Assembly (NCBI RefSeq): GCF_003990975.1
Contig: NZ_RZJR01000002.1
Location: forward strand, 158,741-222,740
DNA length: 64,000 nucleotides
Source: Cohnella sp. AR92
GTDB taxonomy: Bacteria > Bacillota > Bacilli > Paenibacillales > Paenibacillaceae
Direction of reading: 5' to 3'
Shown piece by piece: positions 17,628-25,168 of the stretch (positions are counted from its first letter, which is position 1; every line of letters begins with the position of its first letter). The notes under the pieces were generated by a model. The model was not told where the DNA came from. It worked only from the letters and a program-made list of their open reading frames with translations, and did no database searches. The position numbers were made by a program, and so were the translations under genes.

Positions 17628-17911
17628 GAGTTAGTCTCGTCTGAGACTATCTCGGCAGCGGGCGAGGCGTTTGCGGCGGAGTTAGTCTCATCTGAGACTA
17701 TCTCGGCGGTAGGCGGGGTGCGTGAGGCGGAGTTAGTCTCACCTGAGACTATCTCGGCGGTTGGCGGGGTGCGTGAGGCGGAGTTAGTCTCACCTGAGAC
17801 TATCTCGGCAACGGGCGAGGCGATTGTGGCGGAGTTAGTCTCACCTAAGACTATCTCGGCAACGGGCGAGGCGATTGTGGCGGAGTTAGTCTCATCTGAG
17901 ACTATCTCGGC
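17628..17911. repeat. Six 51-bp tandem repeats, each with an 18-bp palindrome
   Basis: Units start at 17628, 17679, 17730, 17781, 17832 and 17883 (the last partial), exactly 51 bp apart. Each begins GAGTTAGTCTCRYCTGAGAC and continues TATCTCGGC, containing the inverted repeat TAGTCTCA-NN-TGAGACTA; unit 5 has one broken arm (TAAGACTA). The remaining 22 bp of each unit is GC-rich and of two types: GGCGGGGTGCGTGAGGCG in units 2-3, and GGGCGAGGCG followed by TTTGCGGCG or ATTGTGGCG in units 1, 4 and 5. Units 4 and 5 differ at one base, units 2 and 3 at two, indicating recent duplication. Located in the 685-bp gap between the pbpB terminator and spoVD. Both strands stay open because 51 is a multiple of three, but no ribosome binding site or synonymous bias supports coding. 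Confidence 0.95.
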
Positions 17912-17984
17912 GGTTAGGCGCACAGAGCAGAGCAGCCAGCAGAGTTCCGCCCGCTGAGCAAGCGACGGAATACCCGCCCCCTAC

Positions 17985-18033
17985 CAAAATAAATAGCCGC
18001 CCCGCAAAGTCGTTTCTGACTTTGCGGGGCGGC
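17985..18033 (-). terminator. Strong pbpB terminator
   Basis: Minus strand: a perfect 16-bp stem GCCGCCCCGCAAAGTC / GACTTTGCGGGGCGGC with a 6-nt loop (17996-18033), then TATTTATTTT. It ends the mraZ-rsmH-ftsL-pbpB unit. Confidence 0.93.
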
Positions 18034-18045
18034 ATTCACCCCACC

Positions 18046-20385
18046 TTATCCGGCGCCGGACGGCTCATCCGAGCCTTGGCCTCCGGTATCCTTCCCGGCG
18101 TCGCCGCTGCCCGGATCGGAGCCGGAATCGCCTTCCTCGCCGTCGCCTTCCTTCTCGTCCCGCTTGGCGGCAGCGGCCTGAAGCGCCGCGTCCTCTTGTC
18201 CCGGCGCCGCGAGCGTCAGCGTCAGCACAAGCTGGCCGTTCGCTTTGCCCGACTCTTGGGCGACCACGTAGCCGTCGCCGCTCGTCAGGCACTTGGCGCC
18301 GAGCAGCGAGCACATCTCGAGCGAGTCGCGCAACGACATTCCTTCGAGATTAGGCACGCTGCCGACATTCTTCTCGGTCGCGAGATAGATCCGCTGCGAG
18401 GTCGGAATCATGCTGTTCGCCTTCGGGAGCTGCTGAAGGACCTTGCCTCCTTTGCCTAGCACTTCGACATTAAAGCCGCGATTCGCCAGTTCGCTCTTCG
18501 CTTGGGCGACCGTCATGCCGGTCACGTCCGGCACATTGGCCGTGACGGCTGCAGGAGCGCCGTCTTCCTCGCCTTTCTTCGAATCTTTCTTGTCGGCCGC
18601 GTCATCCAGCTTAGGCTGCACGCCCAGATGGCGAAGCGATTGCTCCATGATCTGCTTGAAGATCGGAGCGGCGACCGAACTTCCTCCCGCCAGCGGAATA
18701 TCCGGCTGATCGACCAGAACGTAGAGAACGATCTTCGGATCCTCTACCGGCGCGTATCCGATGAACGATACGACGTACTTGTCCGCCGCGTAGCCGCCTT
18801 TCGAGGCAACCTGCGCGGTGCCGGTCTTCCCCGCGATCCGGTATCCGGGAATGTACGCGTTGCGTCCGGTACCGATCTCCCGGTCGCTGACGACCTGCTC
18901 CAGGTATTGGCCGACGAGGCGGGACGTTTCCTCCGAGATGACCTGGCGGATCACCTTCGGCTCGGTCACCGTCTTCTCCCCCGTCTTCGGGTCGGTGATC
19001 GACTTGACCAGATGGGGCTGCATCAGCTTGCCGCCGTTCGCGACGGCCGCGACCGCGGCGACCTGCTGAATCGGCGTGACGGTTACCCCTTGTCCGAACG
19101 TGGCCGAAGCGTAGTCCCGGTTCCATGTCAACGTCGTCTTGCCCAGCACTTCGCCTTGAAGTTCGATGCCCGTCTTCGCGCCGAAGCCGAAGCTGTTGAT
19201 GTATTCGGCGAACTTCTCCTTGCCCAGCATCTCGTAACCTAGCTTAACGAACGCGACGTTACTGGAGCGCTTCAAGCCTTCCAGATACGTGATGGGTCCC
19301 CAACCGACGCCGTTATGATCATGGATCGGCTTGTCCCGTTTCGAGATGCTGATGCTTCCCGACTGGTAAGAGGCGTTCGGATTGAATTTGCCTTCCTGAA
19401 CCGCGGCCGCAAGCGTCATGATCTTGAACGTCGAGCCCGGCTCATAGACGGACTGGATCGCATTGTTCTTAAAGGCGGCCAGGTTGCTGCTGTAATCCCA
19501 ATAGTTGTTCGGGTCGAACTCGGGCAAGCTCACCATGCCGAGGATATCCATCGTCTTCGGATCCGCCGCGATCGCGGTAACGGAGATCGGACGATCCTTC
19601 AAATATTCCTGGCGCAGCGCTTGTTCCATGTAGAATTGGATATCGCTGTCGAGCGTCAGCTGAACGTTCTTGCCGTCCACCGCTTGCTTGATGTCCAGCA
19701 CTCCGTCTGCCAGCTGCGTGCGAATGCCGTCCTTCTCGTACGTGATATGCCCGGCTTCCCCCCGCAGCTCCTCGTCGAGCGTCTTCTCCAGCCCCATGAC
19801 GGCCACGCCGTCCTTGTTCTCGTAGCCGAGGATTTGCGACGCGAGGGACCCGTTCGGGTAATAGCGCTTCTGCTCTTCCGTGAAGTAGATGCCGACATTC
19901 GACATGCCCGTCAACTCTCGCATCTCCTCGCGGAATGCCATCAAGCGGTCGGCGACCTCTTTATCCATCTTCCAGCCTTCCGGCCGAATCTCGCGCTGAT
20001 CTAAATAGGTTCCGTCCTTCTTCTTGGCGTCGATAGCCGCGCGGATCTCCGTTTCGGGCTTATCCAGCACCAGATGAAGCTTCGAGACGATCTGGTCCTT
20101 CAGCCTCCAGGACGGATGCTTCTCCTCCAGAGCGTTGATCTGCTTCGGACTGACCGCCAGCGTATAAGCGACCGCGTCGGACGCCAGCACCTTACCATTG
20201 CGATCCGTCATCGTCCCCCGTTCCTGCGTCAAGGGCTTGCTCGTGATCCAGGTTTGTTTGGCCTGCGACAGCCAGAAATCGCCCTTCACGATCTGTACCC
20301 AGAAGATTCTACCGAATAAACCGAGAAAAAGGAGGGTCAGAAACCCTCCTAAAAGCAACGTGCGAATCTTGATTCTCTTGGTCAT
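18046..20385 (-). CDS. pbpB: Division class B penicillin-binding protein PBP2b (FtsI)
   Basis: Septal transpeptidase of 779 residues. One transmembrane segment (about 8-28), dimerisation domain from RGTMTDRNGKVLASD, transpeptidase with EPGSTFKI (Ser near 310), S-S-N in KRSSNVAF and KTGTA near 520. Two PASTA domains follow (NVPDVTGMTVAQA and SVPNLEGMSLRDS), then an unusual extracellular tail of about 45 residues that is almost entirely Asp/Glu/Gly/Ser with a few Lys. Two PASTA domains and linkage to ftsL mark the vegetative division PBP. ATG at 20385 follows AAGGGTG; a GTG three codons earlier is possible. Ends in a very strong terminator. Confidence 0.96.
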   Translation of the reverse strand: MTKRIKIRTLLLGGFLTLLFLGLFGRIFWVQIVKGDFWLSQAKQTWITSKPLTQERGTMTDRNGKVLASDAVAYTLAVSPKQINALEEKHPSWRLKDQIVSKLHLVLDKPETEIRAAIDAKKKDGTYLDQREIRPEGWKMDKEVADRLMAFREEMRELTGMSNVGIYFTEEQKRYYPNGSLASQILGYENKDGVAVMGLEKTLDEELRGEAGHITYEKDGIRTQLADGVLDIKQAVDGKNVQLTLDSDIQFYMEQALRQEYLKDRPISVTAIAADPKTMDILGMVSLPEFDPNNYWDYSSNLAAFKNNAIQSVYEPGSTFKIMTLAAAVQEGKFNPNASYQSGSISISKRDKPIHDHNGVGWGPITYLEGLKRSSNVAFVKLGYEMLGKEKFAEYINSFGFGAKTGIELQGEVLGKTTLTWNRDYASATFGQGVTVTPIQQVAAVAAVANGGKLMQPHLVKSITDPKTGEKTVTEPKVIRQVISEETSRLVGQYLEQVVSDREIGTGRNAYIPGYRIAGKTGTAQVASKGGYAADKYVVSFIGYAPVEDPKIVLYVLVDQPDIPLAGGSSVAAPIFKQIMEQSLRHLGVQPKLDDAADKKDSKKGEEDGAPAAVTANVPDVTGMTVAQAKSELANRGFNVEVLGKGGKVLQQLPKANSMIPTSQRIYLATEKNVGSVPNLEGMSLRDSLEMCSLLGAKCLTSGDGYVVAQESGKANGQLVLTLTLAAPGQEDAALQAAAAKRDEKEGDGEEGDSGSDPGSGDAGKDTGGQGSDEPSGAG

Positions 20386-20406
20386 CCTAATCACCCTTAC
20401 TCATGC

Positions 20407-20814
20407 TCACGGCTGCAGAGCCGTCGCGGTTTGACCGTTAGAGGAGGACAGGGTTTCTTGCTGGCTGATCGGCACCATGCCCAATGCCGTCGCCATTTCC
20501 CTAATGCGATTAGGGTCCTTCAGCGTGTTGATCTCTTGCTGCAGCACTTTGGTCTGCGCCGCTTCCTCCTCGTACGACGAGGTTGTCGTCTGAATCTCGC
20601 GATTCAATTCATAGAGTCCCGCGTAACGATAGACAACGAGACCCGCCACGGCGACGAAAACGACGACCGTCAGCAAGTAGAGAAGCTTCTCGCCCACCGG
20701 GATGGTGCGGCGGCGAGGCCGGTTGGAAGGCGGCGTCTTAGGACGCCGCTGGTTAGCCTGCTGCTCCTGTTTCTTGCGTTCCGGGCTAAGTGCCAGGTTG
20801 CCATAGTATTGCAT
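20407..20814 (-). CDS. ftsL: Cell division protein FtsL
   Basis: Small bitopic divisome protein of 135 residues: basic, Arg/Pro/Gln-rich cytoplasmic part (1-45), one transmembrane segment (about 46-66) and a short extracellular coiled coil (YELNREIQTTTSSYEEEAAQ) that pairs with DivIC and DivIB. Sequence is weakly conserved in the family, so the call rests on length, topology and position between rsmH and pbpB. ATG at 20814 has AAGGGGG 9 nt upstream. Confidence 0.88.
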   Translation of the reverse strand: MQYYGNLALSPERKKQEQQANQRRPKTPPSNRPRRRTIPVGEKLLYLLTVVVFVAVAGLVVYRYAGLYELNREIQTTTSSYEEEAAQTKVLQQEINTLKDPNRIREMATALGMVPISQQETLSSSNGQTATALQP

Positions 20815-20905
20815 CTTTATTTTCCCCCTTGCTTGATCCCGTCCGGGCATTCTCGACTCGCTCTATGTCTTGGTTCTTCTAAGTTCATCCCTAGTCCGCC
20901 GCTCG

Positions 20906-21862
20906 TCAGATCTTCTCGGCGATTCTCAGCTTCGCCGAACGGGCGCGGTTGTTCGCTTCGAGCTCCGCTTCGGAAGGAAGTATCGCTTTGCGAGGCGTGA
21001 GCCGCAGCCGGCCGTCTCCGCAGCCGCAGACGCAGACCGGAAAGTCCGGCGGGCAGCGGCAGGTCGCGACTTCCTTCTGGAAAATGGTCTTGCAGATTCG
21101 ATCCTCCAGCGAGTGGAAGGTGATGACGGAGATCCGTCCTCCGGGCTTGACGCATTCGATCGCTTGCTTAAGCGCATCCTCGAATACTCCAAGCTCGTCG
21201 TTCACCGCGATTCGGAGCGCCTGGAAGGAACGCTTCGCCGGATGCGGCCCGGTCCTTCTTGTCGCGGCGGGAATGCCGGCTTTGATCAGCTCGACAAGCT
21301 CGCCCGTCTTCTCGATCGGGGCTTTGGCCCTCGCTTGCACGATCTGACGGGCAATCTTGCGGGCGAACTTCTCTTCGCCGTAGTCTCGCAGAATGTTCGC
21401 GATCTCCTGCTCGTCCCACTCGTTCACGATCTCCTTGGCCGTTAGGGTCTGGCTGCGATCCATGCGCATGTCCAGATCGGCGTCGTGCTGGTAGCTGAAG
21501 CCTCGATCGGCCTCGTCTAGCTGAGGGCTGGAGACGCCAAGATCGAACAGAATGCCGTCGACCTGGGGCACGCCGTTCGTCTCGGGCACCCCCGCTCCCC
21601 GCAGCGCTTCGGTCAGATGGCGGAAGTTGCTTCTCACCAAGGTGACGACTTCCTCGTATGGCTGAAGCCGTTGCCGCGCGTGGGTCAAAGCAATCTCGTC
21701 CTGATCCAGTCCGATCAGCCTTCCCGGAGGCCGGAGCTTGGAGGCGATCAACTCGCTGTGCCCGGCTCCTCCCAATGTGCAATCGACATAGATGCCGTCC
21801 GGCCGGACGCGCAGGCCTTCGACCGCTTCTTCCTTCAGCACGGTAATATGGTGAAAATTCAT
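20906..21862 (-). CDS. rsmH: 16S rRNA (cytosine-1402-N4) methyltransferase RsmH
   Basis: SAM-dependent enzyme of 318 residues that methylates C1402 N4 in the 30S decoding centre. Motif I is [14 protein letters not shown] (about 25-38); [22 protein letters not shown] (about 105-126) and [18 protein letters not shown] (about 237-254) are diagnostic. C-terminal [12 protein letters not shown] ending. GGAGG 5 nt before the ATG at 21862 supports the start. Second gene of the mraZ unit. Confidence 0.98.
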   Translation of the reverse strand: MNFHHITVLKEEAVEGLRVRPDGIYVDCTLGGAGHSELIASKLRPPGRLIGLDQDEIALTHARQRLQPYEEVVTLVRSNFRHLTEALRGAGVPETNGVPQVDGILFDLGVSSPQLDEADRGFSYQHDADLDMRMDRSQTLTAKEIVNEWDEQEIANILRDYGEEKFARKIARQIVQARAKAPIEKTGELVELIKAGIPAATRRTGPHPAKRSFQALRIAVNDELGVFEDALKQAIECVKPGGRISVITFHSLEDRICKTIFQKEVATCRCPPDFPVCVCGCGDGRLRLTPRKAILPSEAELEANNRARSAKLRIAEKI

Positions 21863-21958
21863 AGGATCCTCCCGCAACCTCTCGGGGTCGTTCTGATTTG
21901 TCTAATTTATAGGCAGCAATGTGTAAACGATGGTCAGCTCCGCCTGCATGGGCGGGGG

Positions 21959-22396
21959 TTAGAAGTTGAAGTCGAAATCGACCAGCTTCTCGGCAATCTC
22001 GTTGAAGGAAGCTTGGGAAGCGTCGTTATAGGCATCCCAAGTCGCCTTGTCCCAGATCTCCACGCGGGTGGAGACTCCGATGACGACGCAATCCTTCTCA
22101 AGCTTGGCATAATCTCGCAGGTGGCCGGGCACATTTACCCTTCCCTGTTTGTCCCACTCGCATTCCGAAGCGCCCGAGAAGAAGAAGCGCGTGAAGGCGC
22201 GGGCGTCGGACTTCATGAGTGGAAGCTGCTTAAGCTTCTGCTCGAGAGAGTTCCATTCTTCGCGGGGGTAGACGAACAAGCAGTTGTCCAATCCTCGGGT
22301 AACAACGAAGTCGGTTCCGAGAGCCTCGCGGAACTTCGCAGGAATGATGATTCTTCCTTTATCATCGATCGTGTGCTGAAATTCCCCTAAAAACAT
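21959..22396 (-). CDS. mraZ: Transcriptional regulator MraZ
   Basis: AbrB-like DNA-binding protein of 145 residues with two tandem swapped-hairpin repeats: [24 protein letters not shown] (1-24) and [20 protein letters not shown] (about 78-97), both with the family's D-x-K/Q-G-R core. Known to bind direct repeats in its own promoter and repress the dcw cluster; matching repeats lie just upstream. First gene of the unit. Confidence 0.97.
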   Translation of the reverse strand: MFLGEFQHTIDDKGRIIIPAKFREALGTDFVVTRGLDNCLFVYPREEWNSLEQKLKQLPLMKSDARAFTRFFFSGASECEWDKQGRVNVPGHLRDYAKLEKDCVVIGVSTRVEIWDKATWDAYNDASQASFNEIAEKLVDFDFNF

Positions 22397-22411
22397 CGGC
22401 CCTCTTCACCC

Positions 22412-22441
22412 CCTCCATCTTCCACCACTTTCCCCCACTTT
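22412..22441 (-). promoter_or_regulatory. MraZ-box direct repeats
   Basis: Minus strand: three 10-bp direct repeats AAAGTGGGGG, AAAGTGGTGG and AAGATGGAGG directly before the mraZ ribosome binding site. AAAGTG-type repeats at about 10-bp spacing are the known MraZ operator in low-GC Gram-positives and mycoplasmas. The core promoter between 22442 and 22470 was not resolved. Confidence 0.75.
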
Positions 22442-22469
22442 AAACCACATATGATGAATTATTCGCCCC

Positions 22470-22502
22470 ATAAAATAAAAATCCTGCTTCTTGAGCAGGA
22501 TT
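22470..22502 (-). terminator. Terminator of the DUF4349 gene
   Basis: Minus strand: perfect 9-bp stem AATCCTGCT / AGCAGGATT with a 5-nt loop, followed by TTTATTTT. It insulates mraZ from upstream transcription. Confidence 0.9.
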
Positions 22503-22551
22503 GTCAAAAAAATATTTAAAGGGATTAAAGAATCGAACTTCCGTTCGCCTT

Positions 22552-23742
22552 TTAGCTGTCTGAATCTGGAGAATCCTTCTGCGGCGCGGCTTCCGGGCTC
22601 TGCATATCCGCTTTGGAGTCGGCGTTCGGCTCGTTCAGCAGCTTCCTTCTGGCTTCCGCTCTCTCTTGTCTTCCGGCACGCGAGCGATGCACGCCCCACC
22701 AGATCGGCCCGCCGATCACGAGCAGCGCGAGCAGGATGGGCAGAATGGCGGCAAGGAAGGTCAGCAAGCCCTCTCCGATATCGCCCAACGCGTTCGTGCT
22801 AGCCTGCATGGCATCCGACAGCTTGTCGCCGAGGCCCTTCTTCTCTTTCTCTCCCGGAACGACGGCGTCCTCCCCGATCGTCTGATAGAGGCGGAGATTG
22901 ACGGTGGAAAAGGCAACGTTCTGGTCGATATAGCGCATGCGGCCTTTGATCCGCTCGATCTCTTCCTGAACGCTGCCCAGCTCGTTGGAAAATTTCAGCA
23001 GATCGTCCGACTTCGTCGCCTTGTCCATAAATGCGAGCAGCCGGGTCTCCACCGCTTGCTTCGCTTCCAGCCGAGCCTGCAGATCCACGTATTCCTCGGA
23101 CACGTCGTTCCCTTGCAATTTGCGTTCGAATCCGTCGTTCGGGATCTCCGCCAGCCGGTCGATAAAACGGCTGAGGCCGGAGGAAGGAATCTTGATGACG
23201 TAGGTGGAGCCGATCTCATGCTCGCTCTTCGTATCGGAGAATTGGACGATATAGCCCCCGCTCTGGAATAGAACGTTGGTGACTGCTTCTTCCGCCTTAG
23301 GGAAGCTTTCGGCTTTGAGGACGATGTTCGCCGAGTAGATCATCTTCCGGTTATAACCCGCGTTCGCATCCACGATCGCGCCGATCGACGCTCCCGACGA
23401 GAGGTCCGTACCTTGCGAAGAGGATGACGCCGCTTGGGAAGGCGCCGCAGATTCAGCCGGAGCAGCCGCCTGGCTGTCGCGATCCGAGGAGTAGGATGTG
23501 GAAGAAGACTTGGCCTCGCTGAATCTTACCGAAGTCGCGTCCTGCAGCGCCTCCCCTTCCCGAGGAGCCGCGCCGGCCATCGGCGCCGCTTGAGCTTGAG
23601 CCGACAAGGCTTCGCTCGAAACGGAATCCTTATTATCGGAGGAGCCGGAGCAGCCGGACAGAATGACTGCCCACACGCCTAAAGCCAATACGATTAACAA
23701 CCCTTTTGCACCGCTGCTGACTCGTCTACTTTTTCTACGCAT
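22552..23742 (-). CDS. DUF4349 lipoprotein
   Basis: Predicted lipoprotein of 396 residues: signal peptide with lipobox VILSGC (Cys near 31), a Ser/Ala-rich linker to about residue 125, a DUF4349 domain (from RKMIYSANIVLKAESFPKAEEA to about 300) whose centre (ELGSVQEEIERIKGRMRYID) is a coiled coil, then one C-terminal transmembrane helix (LAAILPILLALLVIGGPIWW) and a charged cytoplasmic tail. Function of the family is not established; domain order suggests an envelope-anchored sensor or scaffold. AAGGGGG precedes the ATG. Single gene with a terminator and an 18-bp palindrome upstream. Confidence 0.85.
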   Translation of the reverse strand: MRRKSRRVSSGAKGLLIVLALGVWAVILSGCSGSSDNKDSVSSEALSAQAQAAPMAGAAPREGEALQDATSVRFSEAKSSSTSYSSDRDSQAAAPAESAAPSQAASSSSQGTDLSSGASIGAIVDANAGYNRKMIYSANIVLKAESFPKAEEAVTNVLFQSGGYIVQFSDTKSEHEIGSTYVIKIPSSGLSRFIDRLAEIPNDGFERKLQGNDVSEEYVDLQARLEAKQAVETRLLAFMDKATKSDDLLKFSNELGSVQEEIERIKGRMRYIDQNVAFSTVNLRLYQTIGEDAVVPGEKEKKGLGDKLSDAMQASTNALGDIGEGLLTFLAAILPILLALLVIGGPIWWGVHRSRAGRQERAEARRKLLNEPNADSKADMQSPEAAPQKDSPDSDS

Positions 23743-23795
23743 GAACAGATCCCCCTTATCGATTCTGACCCTTCAGACGAGAGGTTCTGGTTAAA

Positions 23796-23813
23796 TGTTA
23801 CAGATCTGTAACA
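23796..23813. promoter_or_regulatory. Perfect 18-bp palindrome upstream of the DUF4349 gene
   Basis: TGTTACAGATCTGTAACA is perfectly symmetrical and lies 54 nt upstream of the DUF4349 start, between that gene and the ahcY terminator. Dimensions fit a dimeric repressor operator; the regulator is unknown. Confidence 0.5.
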
Positions 23814-23851
23814 AAAAAATCCCCCGGCTCCGGCAAAGGAACCGAGGGATT
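23813..23851 (-). terminator. ahcY terminator
   Basis: Minus strand: a 14-bp stem AATCCCTCGGTTCC / GGAGCCGGGGGATT with two G-U pairs, followed by a run of seven U. Confidence 0.92.
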
Positions 23852-23864
23852 GCGGTATCGTCTA

Positions 23865-25127
23865 TCAGTGGGAAGCCCAGCTGTCGAGATAAGCTTTCTG
23901 CTCATCGCTGAGGGTATCGATGGCGATCCCGAGAGAAGCCAGCTTCGTGCGGGCCACCTGCTCATCCAGTTCGAACGGAACGTTGACGACGCGGCTGCCG
24001 ATCGCTTCATAGTTCTCGTTCACGTACTTCAAGGACAGGGCTTGCAGCGCGAACGTCATATCCATGATCTCGGCCGGGTGTCCGTCGCCGGCGGCCAGAT
24101 TGACCAGGCGGCCTTCGGCCAGAACGTAAATCTTGCGGCCGTCCTTAAGCACGTACTCCTCGATGTTCCGGCGCACCGTGCGCTTCGATACCGAGAGAGC
24201 CGCCAGCTCGACCAGGTTCACCTCGACATCGAAGTGTCCGGCATTGGACAGGATCGCTCCGTCCTTCATCTGCGCGATATGCTCGCCGGTGATGACGTCC
24301 TTGTTGCCGGTCACGGTGACGAAGAATTCGCCGACCTTCGCCGCTTCCGCCATCGGCAGAACCGTGAAGCCGTCCATATAGGCTTCGACGGCTTTGATCG
24401 CGTCGACTTCCGTGACGACGACGTTGGCTCCGAGTCCCTTCGCCCGCATCGCAACGCCCTTGCCGCACCAGCCATAGCCGTTAACGACGACGGTCTTGCC
24501 CGCCACGACCAGATTGGTCGTCCGGTTGATGCCGTCCCAGACCGATTGGCCGGTGCCGTAACGGTTATCGAACAAATACTTGCAGTAAGCGTCGTTGACC
24601 GCGACCATCGGGAACTTCAGGGAGCCTTCCTTATCCATCGCTTTGAGGCGAAGGATGCCGGTGGTCGTCTCTTCGGCTCCGCCGCGAACGTTCGGCAGAA
24701 GGTCTTGGCGCTCCGTGTGAAGGATCGTGACCAAGTCGCCGCCGTCGTCGATGATCAGGTCCGGCTTCGTCTCCACCGTCTTCACGAGCAGCTCGTGGTA
24801 CTCTTCCGGAGTCGGATTGTACTTGGCGAATACCGCGATGCCGTCCTCTACCAGCGCCGCGCAGACGTCGTCCTGCGTCGACAGAGGGTTGCTGCCGGTA
24901 ATCGCCACTTCGGCGCCGCCGGCTTGAACGACCTTGGCGAGGTAGGCCGTCTTCGCTTCCAAATGAAGCGAGATGGCGACCTTCAGCCCCTTGAACGGCT
25001 GCTCGCGCTCGAATTGCTCGCGGATGCGGTTCAGAACCGGCATGTGGGCTTGCGCCCAGTCAATCTTCAGCTTGCCCTCCGGGGCGAGGGACGGATCTCG
25101 GATGACGCTCTTCAGGGTAGTCTTCAA
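23865..25127 (-). CDS. ahcY: Adenosylhomocysteinase
   Basis: NAD-dependent S-adenosyl-L-homocysteine hydrolase of 420 residues, splitting SAH into adenosine and homocysteine to relieve inhibition of methyltransferases. Signatures: DDGGD (about 127-131), the NAD-binding VVVNGYGWCGKGVAMRAKGLGA (about 209-230), NAGHFDVEV and the C-terminal region ending in the conserved Asp/Glu-rich helix. It lacks the roughly 40-residue insert of eukaryotic enzymes. Start codon is TTG at 25127, 8 nt after GGAGG; no in-frame ATG precedes. Many Bacilli recycle SAH by the Pfs/LuxS route, so the hydrolase is notable. It lies 41 bp after bshC and is probably co-transcribed. Confidence 0.96.
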   Translation of the reverse strand: MKTTLKSVIRDPSLAPEGKLKIDWAQAHMPVLNRIREQFEREQPFKGLKVAISLHLEAKTAYLAKVVQAGGAEVAITGSNPLSTQDDVCAALVEDGIAVFAKYNPTPEEYHELLVKTVETKPDLIIDDGGDLVTILHTERQDLLPNVRGGAEETTTGILRLKAMDKEGSLKFPMVAVNDAYCKYLFDNRYGTGQSVWDGINRTTNLVVAGKTVVVNGYGWCGKGVAMRAKGLGANVVVTEVDAIKAVEAYMDGFTVLPMAEAAKVGEFFVTVTGNKDVITGEHIAQMKDGAILSNAGHFDVEVNLVELAALSVSKRTVRRNIEEYVLKDGRKIYVLAEGRLVNLAAGDGHPAEIMDMTFALQALSLKYVNENYEAIGSRVVNVPFELDEQVARTKLASLGIAIDTLSDEQKAYLDSWASH

Positions 25128-25168
25128 TCAGGTTGCCTCCTATGATTCGAACGATTAAGGATTGTTCG

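Noticed and set aside
17628-17911. CRISPR array
   Set aside because: Adjacent units are nearly identical along their whole length, so there are no unique spacers, and no cas genes are present.
17591-17957. Open frames on both strands through the 51-bp repeats (110 and 79 residues)
   Set aside because: They exist because 51 is divisible by three; no ribosome binding site, and unit differences are not synonymous in either frame.
25128-25168. SAM or SAH riboswitch before ahcY
   Set aside because: Only 41 bp separate ahcY from bshC, too short for any known class.
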